Of a DNA stretch of 64,000 nt, positions 1-10,993 are shown piece after piece. The translations under genes were made by a program, and so were the position numbers. The stretch comes from Macrothele yani (lineage: Eukaryota > Arthropoda > Arachnida > Araneae > Macrothelidae). The stretch is taken from positions 13,591,970-13,655,969 of the forward strand of contig CM077034.1 of the NCBI GenBank assembly GCA_039090855.1. The letters run 5' to 3'. Within the stretch, counting starts at the first letter, position 1, and every line of letters starts with the position of its first letter. The notes beneath the pieces are model-generated. The model was not told where the DNA came from. It did not search any database and worked only from the letters and a program-made list of their open reading frames with translations.

Positions 1-377
1 AACCTCCGCTCAAAAAAAAAAAAAAAAAAAAATGTGAATGCAATTTGGTACACTAAATGAAGTTCTACAATTTTTGTCATGTACCAATTTTTCCAGTGAT
101 CGAAGTGGCAGCACAGAGCTACTGCCGATATGGTCGACACCAAGATTTTAAATCGAAAGCCATTCTGCTTCAGTATGTTAAGTGCTCTGCTGCTACACTA
201 AAACTGTAGTGTAACAGCAGAGCACTTAATCATTTTTCAATTTTAGCCATTAAAAATATCATTTGCTGATTTTTGCGTTAAAATTTGTGCTTTCAACCTA
301 ATTTCTTTACGTAGTTTGTGACGGGTTTATAATTTATTACATACCAGGATGGGTAAACAAGGTTTTTTTAACTGCCG
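1..377. other. Non-coding start of window
   Basis: An A-rich tract at positions 13-31 is followed by unremarkable AT-rich sequence. The only structure I see is the hairpin at 178-229. No coding region is supported. Confidence 0.6.
178..229. repeat. Short perfect-stem hairpin
   Basis: Two 23-nt arms (178-200 and 207-229) are reverse complements with one mismatch (C versus T at arm position 16) around a 6-nt loop. The stem begins TTAAGTGCTCTGCTG. It could be a tiny foldback element or a hairpin RNA precursor; the sequence does not decide between them. Confidence 0.75.
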
Positions 378-379
378 GT

Positions 380-2074
380 ATGCTCACTTCCATTTTTGTT
401 AGCTACCAGTATGCCATACCTGCCCACTTCGAACACAGCATTTTTTTGTTCAAGTGGTATTTAAAAAGTTACTGGATATTGAATATTGCTTCTCATAGGG
501 GTAACATGGTAATGGTGGTGAATATAATAATTCTGATACATTGTATATATATATATATATATCCATATGCTGTATATCTTCCAGTACTTCCAGCAGAAGT
601 TGCACATGCAATCAAGAACATGAAGAGGGGAAAAGCTCCAGGAGAAGATGGAATTACTGTAGACATCATACAAGAAGCAAGTGGAGAAATCGAAACAGTA
701 CTCGCCCAAATTTTCACTCGATGCCTTAATGAAGGAAAGATTCCTGAGGATTGGAACAATGCTACAATGATCCTGCTACATAAAAAAGGTGACATTGAGG
801 ATCTCAGGAACTACAGACCTATCAGCCTCCTATCAGTAGTTTATAAAATCTTCACTAAAGTTCTTTCACGCCGCTTGAAGGTGACACTGGACATGGCTCA
901 ACCGAGAGAACAAGCTGGATTCAGGAGTGGCTACAGCACAATAGATCATATCCACGTACTGAGAGAACTAATTGAAAGAGCGAGGGAATATGAACTTCCA
1001 TTGTGCATGGCTTTTATCGATTATGAAAAAGCCTTTGATTCGGTGAAACCATCAGCAGTTACCACGGCTCTGAAATCCTGCGGTATTGAAGATGCATACA
1101 TTAATATTATTAATAACATCTATGAAAATGCAAGTGCAAAGATTCGGCTGTTTGAAAATACAACACACATAAAAATTGGAAAGGGAGTGAGACAAGGTGA
1201 CACCATATCTCCGAAACTCTTTAATGCCACATTGGAAAATGTCTTTCAATCACTGAACTGGGAAAACAAAGGGATAAAAATTAATGGAGATTATCTAACC
1301 CACCTTCGTTTTGCTGATGACGTAGTCATTTTTGCAACTACCCCATCAGAGCTGCAGAGTATGATCCAGGAACTTGCTGACAAGAGTAAAGAAGTGGGAT
1401 TAAAAATGAACTTTCAGAAGACAAAAGTGATATTCAATGCTTTTACAAGAAATGAAGATTTATCGATTGATGGAGAAAAGCTGGAGATAACAGACACGTA
1501 TGTTTATCTTGGACAGCAGATATCAAGTGAGGGTCACATTGATGAAGAAATTAATCGGCGTACAAAACTTGCCTGGAGAGCTTTTGGAAGAAACAGCATA
1601 ATTTTCAAGAGCAATATGCCATTATGTCTTAAAAGAAAAGTGTTTGATCAATGCATCCTTCCAGTGCTTACGTATGGTGCAGAGACGTGGACTTTAACTA
1701 AAAGAGACATACAAAGGCTGCAGACAACTCAAAGCAGCATGGAGAGGTGCATGCTTGGTATAACCAGGAGAGATAAGAAGAGGAACTCGTGGATCCGAAA
1801 AATGACGAGAGTGGAAGACATCATGATCAGAGTTAAATCCCTGAAATGGCAATGGGCTGGACATACTGCCAGAAGGACAGACCATAGATGGACAGCCGAA
1901 ATTTTAGATTGGATTCCAAGGGACAGGAAAAGACCCAGAAAAAGACCACATGGGAGATGGGTGGATGAAATTCGTAAATATGCGGGAGTGACATGGAGGA
2001 GACTGGCACAAGACAGACCGTTGTGGAGGAAACTTGGGGAGACCTTCGTCCAGCAGTGGATTGATAATGGTTGA
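380..2074 (+). CDS. RTE-like non-LTR reverse transcriptase, 5'-truncated
   Basis: The open frame is 564 codons. Recognisable homology starts near residue 65, at about base 575; the first residues cover an AT dinucleotide run and unrelated flank, so the ATG at 380 is probably not original. Reverse transcriptase motifs appear in order: KAPGEDGI (fingers), NYRPISLLSVVYKIFTKVL, motif A AFIDYEKAFDS, motif B GVRQGDTISPKLF, motif C FADDVVIF and motif D GLKMNFQKTKV. The C-terminal tail holds LTYGAETW, RWVDEIRK and TWRRLAQDR, typical of RTE/BovB-type and related arthropod endonuclease-RT proteins. The N-terminal endonuclease is missing, so this is a 5'-truncated insertion as expected of target-primed reverse transcription. 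The RT frame itself has no internal stop, which suggests recent insertion. Two other copies lie at 18557-19372 (minus) and 32045-33400 (plus). Confidence 0.9.
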   Translation: MLTSIFVSYQYAIPAHFEHSIFLFKWYLKSYWILNIASHRGNMVMVVNIIILIHCIYIYIYPYAVYLPVLPAEVAHAIKNMKRGKAPGEDGITVDIIQEASGEIETVLAQIFTRCLNEGKIPEDWNNATMILLHKKGDIEDLRNYRPISLLSVVYKIFTKVLSRRLKVTLDMAQPREQAGFRSGYSTIDHIHVLRELIERAREYELPLCMAFIDYEKAFDSVKPSAVTTALKSCGIEDAYINIINNIYENASAKIRLFENTTHIKIGKGVRQGDTISPKLFNATLENVFQSLNWENKGIKINGDYLTHLRFADDVVIFATTPSELQSMIQELADKSKEVGLKMNFQKTKVIFNAFTRNEDLSIDGEKLEITDTYVYLGQQISSEGHIDEEINRRTKLAWRAFGRNSIIFKSNMPLCLKRKVFDQCILPVLTYGAETWTLTKRDIQRLQTTQSSMERCMLGITRRDKKRNSWIRKMTRVEDIMIRVKSLKWQWAGHTARRTDHRWTAEILDWIPRDRKRPRKRPHGRWVDEIRKYAGVTWRRLAQDRPLWRKLGETFVQQWIDNG

Positions 2075-2103
2075 CAATGATGATGATGATGATGATGATG
2101 TTG
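575..2103 (+). mobile_element. RTE-like retrotransposon copy 1 with (ATG)n tail
   Basis: The element covers the RT coding part. It ends about 3 bases after the stop codon in a GAT/ATG trinucleotide run (2077-2101), and so has almost no 3' UTR. A short 3' end followed by a simple-repeat tail is characteristic of the RTE clade. The left limit is set by where protein homology stops and is approximate. Confidence 0.8.
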
Positions 2104-2647
2104 TATATGTTCTGTATATACATAATCGGGGGCCTCGAAAAATATGACGGCCCAGGATCCCCAAAAGCGTTAAGACGGCACTGACCTCATGCTGTCATCT
2201 GATGATGAAACCCATCGTAAAGATGACTGCATGCTATTGCGCATGAATTTCTGCTGGAAAGCAGTCATTACAATGATGGCTATTACGTAGTGTTGTTCCC
2301 TTCGCTGTATATCACACTTTATGGCATTTAAAAGGAGAACGACTAATTAGTTTTTCCAATTTTTAAGTGGAGAGAGAGGGGGGGCACATGCCCTACTGTG
2401 CCTTCCCCATGCTACGCCTGTGTGTATGCTACATTAATAATTTCCTCTTTTTTTAAGGGTAAAAATAGTTTACAAGTACTGCATAGAATTATCCCATTTA
2501 TACAGACTCCATGAACACCCACTTCTTTATTTTTACCTTATTAAACTTTTTACTTAAGGTGCAAAACAATTTTCCCCTCTTCACTGCAAACCATTTGAAT
2601 AGCAAATTTAATCACATATTTATTATAAGGTGAAGAAAAGTAAAGAA
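2104..2647. other. Intergenic, no feature seen
   Basis: Mixed sequence with a purine-rich patch around 2368-2385. I see no coding region or clear repeat. Confidence 0.5.
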
Positions 2648-2652
2648 ACATG

Positions 2653-2817
2653 TGTGACGTACCTGCCAGCAGGACGCACATGACATAAAGGCAGATAGGA
2701 ATCAGAATACATGTCCGCGTAGCTGAGTTGGTAGAGCTGCTTGTTCCGGAATAAGCGTACTCGGGTTCGAATCCCGGCGTAGACCGAAAAATGACGGAGA
2801 AATTTACTTCGTTATAA
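2653..2817 (+). repeat. 5' LTR of TRIM copy 1
   Basis: It starts TGTGACG, contains the tRNA-like segment 2713-2785, and ends immediately before the primer-binding-site-like TGGCGCCCGAAC. Confidence 0.75.
2713..2785 (+). other. tRNA-like sequence inside LTR (5')
   Basis: This 73-nt segment has a box A (TAGCTGAGTTGG) and a perfect box B (GGTTCGAATCC). Its ends can mostly pair as an acceptor stem, but the anticodon arm does not fold cleanly. It is read as a tRNA-derived sequence within the LTR and not as a functional tRNA gene. Confidence 0.65.
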
Positions 2818-3077
2818 TGGCGCCCGAACTACCCGGATGACCCAACCGTTTAAAATCTCGCATCGGTGTGATGTTATTTCCACACCGCGAGATAGGAAAA
2901 ATCAGAGAATCCCTTCTCTAGTGCTTCGAAAAATAAATGTGTGTGATGTTGCATTCCACACACCAGATTGACTGGGAGTTCTCAAGTGCACGTTCTACAG
3001 TGGATGGCTGCCTGCAACGATTCATGGTCACGGCTGATCCGTGGGCCATGCCCCCGGCCCCCTTTCGGGGGGGGAGA

Positions 3078-3237
3078 TGTGACGTACCTGCCAGCAGGAC
3101 GCACATGACATAAAGGAAGATAGGAATCAGAATACATGTCCGCGTAGCTTAATTGGTAGAGCAATTTATTCCGGAATGAGTGGACCCGGGTTCGAACCCC
3201 GGTGCGGGTAAAATGACGGAGAAATTTACTTCGTTAT
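3078..3237 (+). repeat. 3' LTR of TRIM copy 1
   Basis: Direct repeat of 2653-2817, preceded by the purine tract. It carries a second tRNA-like segment (3138-3210) with box A TAGCTTAATTGG and box B GGTTCGAACCC. Confidence 0.75.
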
Positions 3238-3242
3238 ACATG

Positions 3243-4415
3243 TTATAATTATTTTTCTTTAAAAGAATGTCATCATATACATTCAGGTTTTGTATATTTA
3301 CTTCTGTTCAGTATGATTCATTTTGTATCACGGGCACAGTTTTTTTAGGAATGATTTTTATAAATGGATTACAGTTGGTATATTATTAGAAAATAGACCA
3401 ATTTTAAAAATAGTAATCGCATTTGTTGTATTCTATTTTTAACTAAATTAAAAGGCTTCTTTTCAAAGCCACACTCTGCAACTAAATGGAAAGCATTAAG
3501 TTTCAATATTTATTTTGATCCCATGTTCTTACCAAGAAGTTTAGTCACTCATCGCTGAAAAATGAAGTACATTATTAAATAATTTTAAGTTTTTAGGTTA
3601 CTGAATTTCAAGACCTATTTGGATTATTGGAATGCAAATTATAAAGCCCATGTCTCATTGAGAAAATATTTCCCCCTTTTTTTTTTCCGGTAAGGTTTTG
3701 AGGGGCAAAATATTTTCTTTATTTTAATTTTTACTTTATACTGTGAGTTGATGTTTCAGTGATTGTAAACTGCATATTGGTCTCCAGTGTTTTTTCATAA
3801 TGTAACCCATGTGTGACTCTAAAACTTCCGAAATATCTAACATTAATGTTGACGTTAGCACAATGCAAAGCTTAACTTAAACTACGATACCCTTATTAAT
3901 GAATCTTGAGCACCCCGTTCGTTCTTTTTTTTTTTTTTTTTTTTTTTTTTATGAAATGTTCGTCGCGCTAACGCGCTCTCCGTTTCGAATGACGTGTAGG
4001 CTATGAGATCCGGAGTCCGGACCGAAGAAAAGCCAGATAAGACCCAAGCCGTTGCAACGCTCTCCCCACAGTATCTGCCCTGCTTTACGAGACTCAGTTC
4101 GCGCATGCGCCCCATGTCTTCTACCCGGCTCACGTAAGTGCGCAAACCAGCGAAGGCGTTGTATGCAGTTTCAACGCTTATACATGCTTTGCTTAAGTTC
4201 AATTTGTCTCTGTGTTCCGCGCGATTGTATTATTGCTTGCGCAGTGAAGTCGGGGGTTCGGTTGTTTTAAGATTTAAGATGGATAGTGAAAGTGTAATAA
4301 AAAAAACTATTAAACAGTAGTTTTTCATCGCTCTCATACGCAAAAAAGAAACAAGTAATTTACAGTGGCTGACCATGTCCTAATCTCACAATATCAACAC
4401 GTGTAAAACTAAAAA
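3243..4415. other. Intergenic with poly(T) run
   Basis: AT-rich sequence with a long T run at about 3926-3950. A short frame at 4279-4320 encodes MDSESVIKKTIKQ and then stops. It resembles the start of ZMYM1-like hAT proteins and is probably the broken 5' end of the fragment that follows. Confidence 0.5.
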
Positions 4416-4799
4416 ATGGCGCTGGAAGAGGTTTTGAGAGACATTTTCGTCTACGAAATTTCAGACTGGCTTTCCGGATGTGATGTTGATAACAAATTTT
4501 ACTGTTGGACATGCTTGTTGTTCTCAAATAAGAAAACTGTTTGGAATCATGAAGGGTATGATTACTTGAATCATTTGAATACTGCAGTGAAGAAACACAG
4601 TGAGTTTGACATTCATCTTTATAGTTTATTTAAATTCACCAGATTTATTGCGTCCCCTACTAGAATTGACATTCATTTCGATTCCCAAAGAAGGGTTGAA
4701 ATCGAGCTGCACAATGAAAAAGTTAAAAAGAACAGGGAAATATTGAACAGGTTGATTAATGTCGAACGAAGAATGGAACTGGAATTCAAATCACCGTAA
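4416..4799 (+). pseudogene. Fragment of hAT/ZMYM1-like (TTF zinc finger, DUF4371) protein
   Basis: This 127-codon frame carries the amino-terminal signature of the ZMYM1-like/hAT family: a WLSGC.....FYCWTCLLFS cysteine-rich TTF-type segment (residues ~18-35), TVWNHEGYDYLNHL (~39-52), a KKH..F.IHL histidine cluster (~58-67), and HNEKVKKNREILNRLIN (~98-114). These proteins are hAT transposases or genes derived from them. Homology stops at ELEFKSP, after which the DUF4371 core and catalytic region are absent. A possible donor (CACC|GTAAGT) overlaps the stop, so it could be one exon of a spliced gene, but no partner exon is visible. A C-terminal piece of the same family lies at 61640-62180. Confidence 0.65.
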
Positions 4800-5159
4800 G
4801 TAATCATTTTGTTTTTCTGAATTTTTATTATGTAATTATTTCTACTTTATTTTCGTAAATACATATTTAAGTAGGTTAATGTACTTGATTAGGTGCCTTC
4901 CTATTGCTTATGTAATGAACACTGTATTTCTTGATTCAATTTTATTCAGACTTTTTCTAAAGTTACCCGTAAATTGCTCGGAGCAACATTGAAATATTTG
5001 TTGGAAGAAAAGACATAGGGTAGGGGTCGTGAGAATTAACACGTAACATATTATTCCATCTGTACCAACGCCTTTAGTTCTGTGTCAGGAAACGCCACTG
5101 GTCAGCATGGTATCCAAGCCTTGTGAACTTAGCATCTCCCCATGCGCAACCGAACTGCT
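4800..5159. other. Intergenic, nothing seen
   Basis: AT-rich sequence without a recognisable repeat or coding region, leading into a three-copy tandem repeat. Confidence 0.5.
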
Positions 5160-5530
5160 CCTTATGACGACCAGACTAGGACGTAGACAACGGCCATGAT
5201 AAGACGCATCGCGCGGCAAACCCTTCGTTTCACTTGAGACAGAGAACAAGAGTTGTATCCGTTGAGTCGTTAAACTGCGTAGGAAATGGCTACCAGACTA
5301 GGACGTAGACAACGGCCATGATAAGACGCATCGCGCGGCAAACCCTTCGTTTCACTTGAGACAGAGAACAAGAGTTGTATCCGTTGAGTCGTTAAACTGC
5401 GTAGGAAATGGCCACCAGACTAGGACGTAGACAACGGCCATGATAAGAAGCATCGCGCGGCAAACCCTTCGTGTCACTTGAGACAGAGAACAAGAGTTGT
5501 ATCCGTTGAGTCGTTAAGCTGCGTAGGAAA
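5160..5530. repeat. Three tandem copies of a 122-bp unit
   Basis: The marker ACCAGACTAGGACGTAGAC occurs near 5170, 5292 and 5414, giving a 122-bp period. The copies are nearly identical, with only a few substitutions. No function is suggested. Confidence 0.9.
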
Positions 5531-5817
5531 TTTCGGTGTCTGAAGAACACATCAGGTACATTATGCTGTATGAGTTTAACCAGGACGTACAGCGACTGTA
5601 GCGACATGAAACATCAGTACCGTATATGGTCAGGGTATCTTGGATGTCAGAAAGTATCAGCGATAGTTCCAGAATTCCCGAATGGGGAACAGCGGCCCTT
5701 ATGGCCATGAAACGCCAAGGACGTCCTGTTGAACTCGATGATGACGACCATAATTCGCCAAAATGCATAATTACAGGTCTGGTTAGCATCAAAAAGGGTA
5801 TTTACGCAACGAAAATT

Positions 5818-5995
5818 TACCAATGCGTAAAAATACGCATCACGAAATTTCCTCAACGCATAAAAATACGCATCACGAAATTTCCTCAACGCATAAAAAT
5901 ACGCATCGAGAAACGCGTAAAGTACACATCAACGCGTAAAATATGTATCATCGCGTAAACATACTCATCGAAGAATTTCACCAATGCGTAGAAAT
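5818..5995. repeat. 33-bp repeats rich in ACGCAT/ATGCGT
   Basis: Two near-identical units (ACGCATAAAAATACGCATC core) are followed by decaying units with CGCGTAAA. The motif is partly self-complementary (TGCGT/ACGCA). Confidence 0.75.
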
Positions 5996-7172
5996 ACACT
6001 TGGGGACGGTATTTTGTCTTTGAAAAACGCAAGTGAACGAAATAAAGACTTTTTTCCACAATCTTAATTTGGTTTTCCTGCGATGCTGCTTCTGTTCAGT
6101 ATTGTTGTTATTATACAGGGTGTCCGAGAATTCAAAAGCTCATAACTCAAGCCTCCGCAGGATTTAATTTCGGACGGGCGATTAGTCAGATGTCAATGCT
6201 TAGACATTGAAAAATTACTTCAGACAAATATTTTCTTACTTAAAAAGTGCTTCAAGTCAGAATTTGTATTACTTAAGATTTCCTTTAGTCTATATTTTTT
6301 CTATCTTAAAAATTTCTAAAGGGTTGATTTTGAAAAAAAAACAAACAAAAAAAACGAGTTCTCCCAAAAACGTAAAATTTCCCCAGAATTGTATGAGGAA
6401 CCAAATAAATTGACGAAGCTTGAATGTTAAGTCTTTCAACCCATTTCATTCTCTTCATGTTTCATTCCATAAACTTTCTTCAAATTCCTATATACCCAAG
6501 AATTTTGTTAAATGTACAAGTTCGAATCCCCCAGAAATTTTCTGAAAATGATAGTTTCTCTTTTTAAAAAAAATTCCAAAATAAGAATCCCTTCAATGAA
6601 ACAAGAAATTCCTATTCAAAGCATCCCGTCATTCTTTCTACTTCAAATACTCTCTTTGTAAATCTAAGGAGCTGATTTTGTTTTAGGTTTTTTTTTTAAT
6701 ATTCATATATTTTTACCTCTAACTTTAGAAGATATTTTCCCGAAATGTATGTACATATACGATAGTAAAACATCATACAACTGCTTGATGTTCAATTCAC
6801 TTCACGCTGTCTTAAGAATATTCTTTCATTTTCTCATAACACATAGACATGTTATTTTTCTTCCCATTCACTTCAAAGACTTGAGATCAACTTAATCGAG
6901 TCCTTTGAGAAAAACTTTCATAGAAAAGCATAAATGTACTGAAAATGTCAGTTTTCTTAAAGAAATCATAAGAATAAGAATTTATTTTTACTGCAACAAG
7001 TTTCCCCTGTTCAAAGCATTAAGTGGATCTTTTCGCATCAAATTCTGTATTTCCTCATGTAAACTTTCTTCTTTTTCTACTTCATATCGTCGTTCGTTTC
7101 TTGTTTTTCCCTATGCAACTTAAAACTTCTTTTCTTAATCTATTTTTCATAAAGTATCATTCTTTTGAGTTG

Positions 7173-7326
<154 letters not shown>

Positions 7327-8725
7327 AAATGCATTCCTAAGTTCATATTGAGAAGGGTTTAAATTTTGATTGAAAGATCGTTTTAGGAAAAGTTGAAAAC
7401 TGATAAGATTCGTTTCGGGAAAGTTGAAAACAGATAATGTTCGTTTCGGAAAAGTACATTCTCTTATAGGGTTAAAAATGGAACACTTCATATTTTCTTA
7501 GGGGCGGTTTTGATGAAACACGTTTCAGTAAAAACAGTGAAATTCCCATTGAATAACATGGGGAACTATGAAATTTAAGAAGCACGTTTTCGTTCAAGGA
7601 AAATATTTTAAAAGGTCTATTTTCGATTCAGTTGAAAACGAATCAGGTAGAAAACAGAATGCAGTAAAAACAGTCCCAGCAAGTTCTTGAGAGTTTAAAA
7701 TAGATGAGGTTGAAATTTGGAAAAATGTCTTAGGAAAGAAATTGTTATAAAACACAGACTGTTTAGTTCTCCCAGGCTAGGGGTCATCAGTGAGAGCGCT
7801 TCTTCTTTTTCAACCCAAAGAATGAAGCGAGTCAGTTTGATACATTTCAAACTACCCGAAAATAAGCCGTGTACTCTGGTTTCGACTCAATACTGTAAAG
7901 GATTGCTCTCAGACCAGTCAGAAATCCCCCGATTGGTCACCTAATTGAAAACATCAGGCCCAATAACAATACCCAAATTTCCTTAAGAAAAGTCTAGCAA
8001 GAAAGCACTAGTTCCCCATTAAAACAATTGCATTCATCCTGCTACTGTTTTAAACATTTCGAAAAAGAAATTTCTTTTACTTTTTAAAATTCTTGAAAGC
8101 TTAAATTTTTGTCTCATTTCAATAAAAAAATAATTTCACTTAAAATTTAATTAAAAAAAATTGCTCTTTAAATGTATGCCTCAACACTAAAAAATATTTA
8201 CGCTTAAGATTCCAATAAATAATAAATATTCCCAAACTCACCTTCTCACTTGCCAATTAAAAAAAAAAAGTACATTAGCAATTCTCCAGTCCACTTGAAT
8301 TTCCTAACATGAACTTTGATTACAGAAGAAAATACGGAAACAGTCATAAAAGATTTCCTCCTAAATTAAAAAAATGTTCAGGAATTGATTCCAGCCTGAA
8401 TCCAATAGGACAGCTTTTCTCAGGTTGAACCTCCAGAACACAAGTGGAGACGAATGAAAACTCATCACAATTTTCAGATGGAATCAAAGATTTGAAAGAC
8501 TTGATGACGTCTTACTTTATTCAAACTTAGAACAGAACTAAAATTCACTCAGCGTTTCCTTTGCATACTGTGACCAATGCATGACCCTTATCACAACACG
8601 CGTTGGTGTGTCACCATGCGTCAGCGCTTCACAGCGACAATACCCTTATCTTGTCATTTCGTGACGAACGCTATCGACTCTAATCAGACAAAGCGGACTA
8701 CAGCTCAGAGCTTATTTTCAGGTAA

Positions 8726-8829
8726 ATTCTTAGAGAAAAACGGAAGGATTTCATTATAATTAATTTTCATATCTTGAGAGAATAAAACTAAAATATATTC
8801 GGTAAGAAATCCTTCCGTTTTTCTCTAAA
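8726..8829. repeat. Foldback inside palindrome arm (left)
   Basis: AGAGAAAAACGGAAGGATTTC at the left is the reverse complement of the motif at the right end, with ~50 bp of AT-rich loop. The same structure is mirrored at about 10650-10752 in the other arm. It looks like a small MITE-like hairpin present before the arms duplicated. Confidence 0.75.
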
Positions 8830-9088
8830 ATGAGAGAGGAATACGGAAAGCGAAATACTTTAATCAGACACCCTGAAAGAATTCATCTCAGAATTAAAAC
8901 CGATTTTGAAAAAAAAAACCCAGTAGACTATAGAATACTTTGTCTTCACATAAAGAAAACACAGTGTACTATTTCAATATTCTCTTTTTTCCTAAAATTT
9001 CTCCCACGTAATGACTTAGGTCAACTGACTCCAGAAATGCTTCGTCTACTTTAGTATTTCGATTCCGAGGGAGTTCTTCCCGATACTG

Positions 9089-9554
9089 TTAAGATATTTT
9101 CTCAAAATCTAGTTGTAAAATAATTTTGGTCATGTTCATTTGATTGTCGTTGTCGTAGGAGATTTCCAATCCGTTCATGTCCACCATGTCATACACTGTG
9201 TCCACGAGAGTTTCTTCAAGCAGAAAAGAACCATCTTCATACTGCCGAAATCCTTCTTTTGAGGACTGTAATGCTTCCAAAGTAAAATTATTATTTTCCC
9301 AAGGCTTTCTTAATTAAAGCTGAAAACGAAATGGAACGAAGAAACATCTGTTGTATGACTCTTAACATAGTAGATTTCTTATCAGCCACTTTAGTCCAAT
9401 GTTCTCCGCACAGAGAAATTTCAGATTTCAAAATTTCACCATCCTGACCCACTTTTTCTGAGTGAAATTCAATACATGGTGAAAATCTCGATTTAAAGCA
9501 TTCCTTGAGTGGGGAATCGCTCTCATGAAAGAGGACAACGGTTGAAATAGACAT
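9089..9554 (-). pseudogene. Left-arm copy of unknown 154-aa ORF, frameshifted
   Basis: Read on the minus strand this is the mirror copy of 9925-10389. It splits into an 87-codon frame (9554-9291) and a 63-codon frame (9280-9089) because of an indel at the A/T-rich GKNNF position. A second disruption alters residues ~20-35. The remainder is nearly identical to the intact copy, including EISLCGEHWTKVADKKSTML and EALQSSKEGFRQYEDGSFLL. The family is not recognised. Confidence 0.6.
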
Positions 9555-9924
9555 TGATTAAAATTGGAGACAGGAAAAATATATGAATTGAATAAATAAT
9601 GCATAGGCAGGATTTCCGAAAACATAAAAAATATAAGTTTTATATAAAAAAAAATTCCATGAAAAATATTGGAGGGGTGAAAGATTTCCCACATCGACTT
9701 CCATTCCACCCAAAATTAAACAAATACGTGTACAGACAACTGAGATTTAATGGACTTCGTTAAATTTTGGGAGGAGTGGAAGATGATGTGAGAAATCTTT
9801 CACCCTCCAATATTTACCATGGAATTTTTTTTTATATAAAACTTATATTTTTTATGTTTTCGGAAATCCTGCCTATGCATTATTTATTCAATTCATATAT
9901 TTTTCCTGTCTCCAATTTTAATCA

Positions 9925-10389
9925 ATGTCTATTTTAACCGTTTTCCTCTTTCATGAGAGCGATTCCCCACTCAAGGAATGCTTAAATCGAGATTTTCACT
10001 ATGTATTGAATTTCACTCAGGAAAAAGTGGGTCAGGATGGTGAAATTTTGAAATCTGAAATTTCTCTGTGCGGAGAACATTGGACTAAAGTGGCTGATAA
10101 GAAATCTACTATGTTAAGAGTCATACAACAGATGTTTCTTCGTTCCATTTCGTTTTCAGCTTTAATTAAGAAAGCCTTGGGGAAAAATAATTTTACTTTG
10201 GAAGCATTACAGTCCTCAAAAGAAGGATTTCGGCAGTATGAAGATGGTTCTTTTCTGCTTGAAGAAACTCTCGTGGACACAGTGTATGACATGGTGGACA
10301 TGAACGGATTGGAAATCTCCTACGACAACGACAATCAAATAAACATGACCAAAATTATTTTACAACTGGATTTTGAGAAAATATCTTAA
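9925..10389 (+). CDS. Unknown 154-aa protein in palindrome right arm
   Basis: This intact 154-codon frame starts MSILTVFLFHESDSPLKEC and ends with ILQLDFEKIS. I do not recognise the family. No signal peptide, clear membrane segment or zinc ligand pattern is visible; the composition is mixed, acidic toward the C-terminus (DTVYDMVDMNGLEISYDNDN), as in a small soluble protein. The reading frame survives in this arm while the mirrored copy is frameshifted. It lies about 160 bp from the palindrome centre and is read outward. About 600 bp further on, a frame at 10994-11221 contains LGGNLF.TVSVFSSVIKVHVRKFKWTGELL, which faintly resembles the PC4/p15 single-stranded-DNA-binding fold (strand pattern followed by VHIR.F). 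That comparison is weak. The two may be exons of one mobile-element gene. Confidence 0.4.
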   Translation: MSILTVFLFHESDSPLKECLNRDFHYVLNFTQEKVGQDGEILKSEISLCGEHWTKVADKKSTMLRVIQQMFLRSISFSALIKKALGKNNFTLEALQSSKEGFRQYEDGSFLLEETLVDTVYDMVDMNGLEISYDNDNQINMTKIILQLDFEKIS

Positions 10390-10993
10390 CAGTATCGGGA
10401 AGAACTCCTCGGAATCGAAATACTAAAGTAGACGAAGCATTTCTGGACTCAGTTGACCTAAGTCATTACGTTGGAGAAATTTTAAGAAAAAAGGGAATAT
10501 TGAAATCGTACACTGTGTTTTCTTTATGTGAAGAACAAAGTATTCTATAGTCTACTGGGGGTTGTTTTTTTTCAAAATCGGTTTTAATTCTGAGATGAAT
10601 TCTTTCAGGGTGTCTGATTAAAGTATTTCGCTTTCCGTATTCCTCTCTCATTTTAGAGAAAAACGGAAGGATTTCTTACCGAATATATTTTAGTTTTATT
10701 CTCTCAAGATATGAAAATTAATTATAATGAAATCCTTCCGTTTTTCTCTAAGAATTTACCTGAAAATAAGCTCTGAGCTGTAGTCCGCTTTGTCTGATTA
10801 GAGTCGATAGCGTTCGTCACGAAATGACAAGATAAGGGTATTGTCGCTGTGAAGCGCTGACGCATGGTGACACACCAACGCGTGTTGTGATAAGGGTCAT
10901 GCATTGGTCACAGTATGCAAAGGAAACGCTGAGTGAATTTTAGTTCTGTTCTAAGTTTGAATAAAGTAAGACGTCATCAAGTCTTTCAAATCT

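Larger units (their letters stand above)
2653..3237 (+). mobile_element. TRIM-type miniature LTR element, copy 1
   Basis: Two direct repeats of about 160-165 bp (2653-2817 and 3078-3237) both begin TGTGACGTACC and end TTCGTTAT. Directly after the first lies TGGCGCCCGAAC (2818-2829), a match to the start of the lysine-tRNA primer-binding site used by many retroelements. Directly before the second lies a purine tract (GGGGGGGG then AGA, about 3067-3077). A 5-bp target duplication, ACATG, flanks the element (2648-2652 and 3238-3242). The ~260-bp internal part has no coding capacity, so the element must be mobilised in trans. Each LTR contains a tRNA-like sequence, which is unusual. A second copy is at 24059-24637 on the minus strand. 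Confidence 0.8.

Noticed and set aside
2713..2785. Genuine tRNA gene
   Set aside because: It lies at the same place in both LTRs of a repeat element, the anticodon arm does not fold properly, and other copies are equally degraded.
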